Assembly (NCBI RefSeq): GCF_954871325.1
Contig: NC_088775.1
Span: 45,485,561 to 45,549,560 of the forward strand
Length of the DNA: 64,000 nucleotides
Direction: 5' to 3'
Source: Gordionus sp. m RMFG-2023
Lineage: Eukaryota; Nematomorpha; Gordioida; Chordodea; Parachordodidae
Positions 60,731 through 64,000 of this stretch are shown in pieces (the first letter of the stretch is position 1; each line of letters begins with the position of its first letter). The notes beneath the pieces were generated by a model. The model saw nothing but the letters and a program-made list of their open reading frames with translations, was not told the DNA's origin and ran no database searches. A program made the translations under genes and the position numbers.

Positions 60731-61829
60731 AAAAGATTTGGGTGGGTATATTATTTTATTCTTTATGTTATTTTTTTTTATATATTTTTTTAGTATTAAT
60801 AAAGGATTGTTGTTTTTAATTACATAATATATACATTATTAAAATAAAATAATAATCATTTTTTCTCCAAGATAAAATTACATAAGAATAAATAAAATCA
60901 GATATGAACAATTCTTCAAGACTTTTACTAAAATTATTTTAAAATATCACACATAATTTTTTTAGAGGTCCAAAAATTATTTTTCGAAACTTTTCACATA
61001 GATTTAGTCAGCATCTTCATGAGCAAGAGGAGGATGGGAGGGGGTATTCTCTAAGAGGAGTAGGCTAGCTGTAATATAAATTTATTGGGAGTTATCTATC
61101 AAATTTTTATATATAATAGGGGAAAATGTATTGCTATAAAAATTAATACGTTTTTTATAGACCTGTTATGATACAATTATATTGCTAAACATCAACCAAA
61201 TCTATATATTGCATACAATCATAGACATTATTTTCGAAATTATACTTTCTGCGATCCTTTTAAATGTAATTTAAAAGGGTCAAACATTCTCAGCAAACTC
61301 ATACAATATACTATAATTATGTATTCATTGTAAATTAGGAGGTATTCAACCCATAAATATTCCGGTCCCAGACTTGCTAGTGCGTAGAAACGGTTAATTA
61401 TTATGATCTGGACTCATCAGTAGCTTTATCAAATAGGTCTTAGAATCTATATTCCAGATTTCATATATTTCGGTTGAGTAGTTTTTAAGATTATAGCATT
61501 TTGTGACTGATAGGGTTTGTGAGACCCCACCAGAATAAATCGCAATTGTTTAAGAAATTTTTTTAAAAAATTATTATAATTATAAATTATACTACTATAT
61601 TATAAAATTTATTAAAACGAAGTTTAAATATTTTATATTTTGAATGAGATATATGAAAAAGAAAACATAAACATTTTTTCTGGTGGAGTTATTTTATTTT
61701 CACCAGCTGAATCATTTTTTAAATTATTTTTATCATTTACTAGGGTGCAAAAATTTTTGGAAAAATAAATGATAGTACTGTATTTGTGCTGGTATTTATT
61801 ATTTATTCATGTTTATTTCTAGGTTTTCT
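60731..61829. other. AT-rich stretch between two transposons
   Basis: There is no supportable gene. A slightly GC-richer patch at 61340-61540 shows no coding frame or RNA structure I can name. The first 8 bp before hAT-E (61822-61829, GGTTTTCT) are its presumptive left TSD. Confidence 0.4.
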
Positions 61830-64000
61830 CAGTGGCCCCTACAACGGGGGGGGGGGGGGGTCCGAAGCAACTGCTTCAGTAAATTTGAGTGGGTGTACTT
61901 TTTTTATTTTAATTTTTTTTAAAAATTTTTTTAAAAATTTTCTTTATTATTTAATTCTTTTACTGTTTTGTTACTTCCATCATGATCAAGTGATTTCTGG
62001 TTTATAAATGTAATAATAATCCCCCCCCCCAACTTAATATTTAATTTAATATATATTGACGGAAATTTTTCTACTTATTTTTTTAAGCATAATATGAATA
62101 GATAGTAATAGTAGTATTCATATTTTAATTTAAATATTTTATCTTCCCTCCCTCCCTTTTCTTAGGAATCAAATGATCCCATCAATATTTTTGGAAAAAG
62201 AATTGACATATTTATAATTGATAAATATCTAGAATTAGGAGCTCTTCAACCTACACATCATTTTTTCCCCTAAGATAATAATAATAAAAACCGATCCTTT
62301 AATGAACGCTTTTATGGAAAAACTAATATTGACAATAGCAAAATTGCTAGAAATTGGATTACTTATAGTATTAAAATGAATAAAGTTTTTTGCTTAACAT
62401 GTCTCTTATTTGGAGGTCCACACACAAATTCAAAATGGACATGTGAGGTCTAGATAAATGGCAGAATATTAATCGTGATATTATTCTGCATGTATCTTCA
62501 CAGGCACATGCCAATTATGGAAGGCTTTCTCACAAAAAAATTCGATATTAAAATTTATAACACCCCAGAAAGAATGTGTAGATAATAACCGTTCTATCAT
62601 AAGAATTATAATAAGATGTTTAGATTATTTAATATCTCGTAACCAAGCCTTCTGGGGGAACAGGCAACAAGAAGACAAAGTGATGGCCCTTATCAAGCTT
62701 ATTGCAGATTCTGAACCTGTACTAAAAATGTATATACAAAAAAATGAAGAAAGTAAAAGGGATAAAAAAAATAAGGGATTAAAAACAAAATTATATTCAA
62801 ATCTATTATCATATAATAACATAAATATTCTCATTGAAACCATAAAAAATATTCTTATAAAAAAAATTCAAAATGAGATTACATTTAAAGAGTGCTTTTC
62901 AATCATAGTTGATGGCATATATGATGTTTCGAAATCAGAAGCAATAGCTTTGATAGTAAGATATCTTAAAAATAGTGAGACGCCGAAGCCTGTTGAAAGA
63001 CTGATTGACATATATTGTATGGGAAATACCACAGGTCTCGATATTAAGCATATTATAATATCCAAACTTGGCTCGATGAATTTACCCCTTGAATTTCTAG
63101 TTGGGCAAAGTTATGATGGCGCCTCAAACATGAGTGGAACAATCAATGGTGTGCAGGCCTTGATTAGATCAGAGGCGCCAAAGGCAGCTTTTATTTGGTG
63201 TTATTGTCATCGATTAAATTTAATCATTGTTCAATTATGCCAATCAATTAAAGAACTTCGAAATGTTCTAGGAATACTAGGTGAGATTTATATCTATTTT
63301 AATGGTGTAAAAAGATATGAGATACTCAAAAAATGTCAGTGTAATGACCTGAAAAAATTGCAACGATTTCTACGCATCAAGAATACCACTCGATAATAGT
63401 ACCTTAAGATTTAAAATGTTTTTTTATTTCGAAGCTGGCTATCGTCATATAAAGCTATTGTAAATTTTTTTCTACTTTATGATGCCTTGAGGGCAGCTTT
63501 AACAAATTTAAAGGATTCTGAAGATCCTGCCACTTCCACTATGGCTAGTGCTATAGACTTTAGAATAGAAAAATTTTATTTTATCTTATCACTTTGTGTT
63601 TTGGATAAAATATTGTTAATAACAAGTTTGGCTTGTACAAAATTGCAAACCATTTCGAAGGATATAGGGTTTGCAATAAATCAAATTCAATTGGCAAAAG
63701 ATTGCTTGATTAATTTGAGAAGTATAATATTAATTTTTTTCTTAATTATTTTTTAATCTAATAGATAATAACACTGAATTTTTGGATGTTTTATCAAAGG
63801 CAAAAGATTTTATGAAGGAGAGAAATCTACCTTTTGATTTTGAAAGTTCTAGACTTCAAACATTACAATCCAAAAAGGAGAGGTATATATACTTACATTT
63901 AAATATATAAATTTTTTTTAGCTTTAAAGTAGGTATGTTTTATGCTGCACTTCCTACAACCTCATGTACTGCCAAAAAAGTCATTAGTAAAATTAAATTA
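61830..64000 (+). mobile_element. hAT-E: TTF/DUF4371-type hAT, left part only
   Basis: It starts CAGTGGCCCCTACAACG followed by a run of about 14 G, the same design as the hAT-B terminus (CAGTGGCGTAG, then a G-run). Transposase coding begins some 330 bp further in. The right end lies beyond the window, so the TSD cannot be checked. A C-run at 62020-62029 lies inside. Confidence 0.75.
62166..64000 (+). pseudogene. hAT-E transposase (TTF finger, DUF4371), broken, runs off the window
   Basis: After an acceptor-like CTTAG at 62161-62165 the frame reads ESNDPINIFGK, then LELGALQPTHHFFP, the segment that precedes the TTF finger in this family. In a shifted frame come NWITYSIKMNKVFCLTCLLF, the CxxC of the finger. 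The main DUF4371 exon (62680-63396) carries ECFSIIVDGIYDVSKSEAI, VGQSYDGASNMSG and CYCHRLNLI. A later piece starts at 63487 (ALRAALTNLKDSEDPATSTM). Another exon begins near 63765 (TEFLDVLSKAKDFM), and the last bases read CTAKKVISKIKL. The dimerisation domain lies outside the window. Stops and frame changes show it is inactive, and it is more decayed than hAT-B. The usual Glu-Thr-Ser after the first catalytic Asp (ADETSD) is Gly-Ile-Tyr here. Confidence 0.8.

Overview
The window reads as nuclear DNA of an AT-rich eukaryote, most likely an animal: by eye roughly three quarters A+T, animal-type hAT transposases (BED finger, TTF finger/DUF4371), short GT-AG introns of about 40-130 bp, and no bacterial operons or Shine-Dalgarno sites. 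A cnidarian (including myxozoans) or an arthropod would fit, but the sequence does not settle the species.

The 64 kb is gene-poor and is mostly a graveyard of hAT-superfamily DNA transposons. Six elements have 8-bp target-site duplications (TSDs) that match exactly: hAT-A (7553-16400), hAT-B nested in an exon of hAT-A (9420-14938), a GC-ended MITE (17061-17493), hAT-C (50905-53803), hAT-D (59376-60722) and a 223-bp MITE inside hAT-D (59619-59841). Two more have near-matching TSDs (24086-24886 and 36554-37990). A ninth, hAT-E, starts at 61830 and runs off the right edge. Diverged fragments of the same families fill much of the rest: an inverted pair related to hAT-B (25.8-26.7 and 33.8-34.9 kb), five copies of the 223-bp MITE family, and two isolated transposase C-termini near the left edge. 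Other debris is a Merlin-type transposase C-terminus (58757-58951) and gag-like/LINE ORF1 fragments (42.99-43.6, 55.96-56.06 and 57.2 kb).

Host content is slight. The best candidate is a three-exon gene for a 102-residue secreted protein at 48808-50315. Exon phases agree, and the third exon is only eight whole codons plus stop. A tRNA-Asp-like sequence with good A and B boxes, a sound T arm and a T-run terminator lies at 22166-22238, but its anticodon and D stems are poor. A second possible signal-peptide exon lies at 56952-57123.

The most interesting pattern is shared by hAT-A, hAT-C and hAT-D. They have the same terminal repeat (CAGAGTTGTTAA), but each carries its own set of subterminal repeats built on a different perfect or near-perfect palindrome: GTAGCGCGCTAC, GTATCTAGATAC or GGAGCTAGCTCC. 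This looks like one hAT lineage whose transposase-binding sites have diverged while keeping two-fold symmetry. Also notable are a ~550-bp hairpin whose arms are themselves tandem arrays (35104-35654), and a tandem duplication inside hAT-B that duplicates the start-codon exon.
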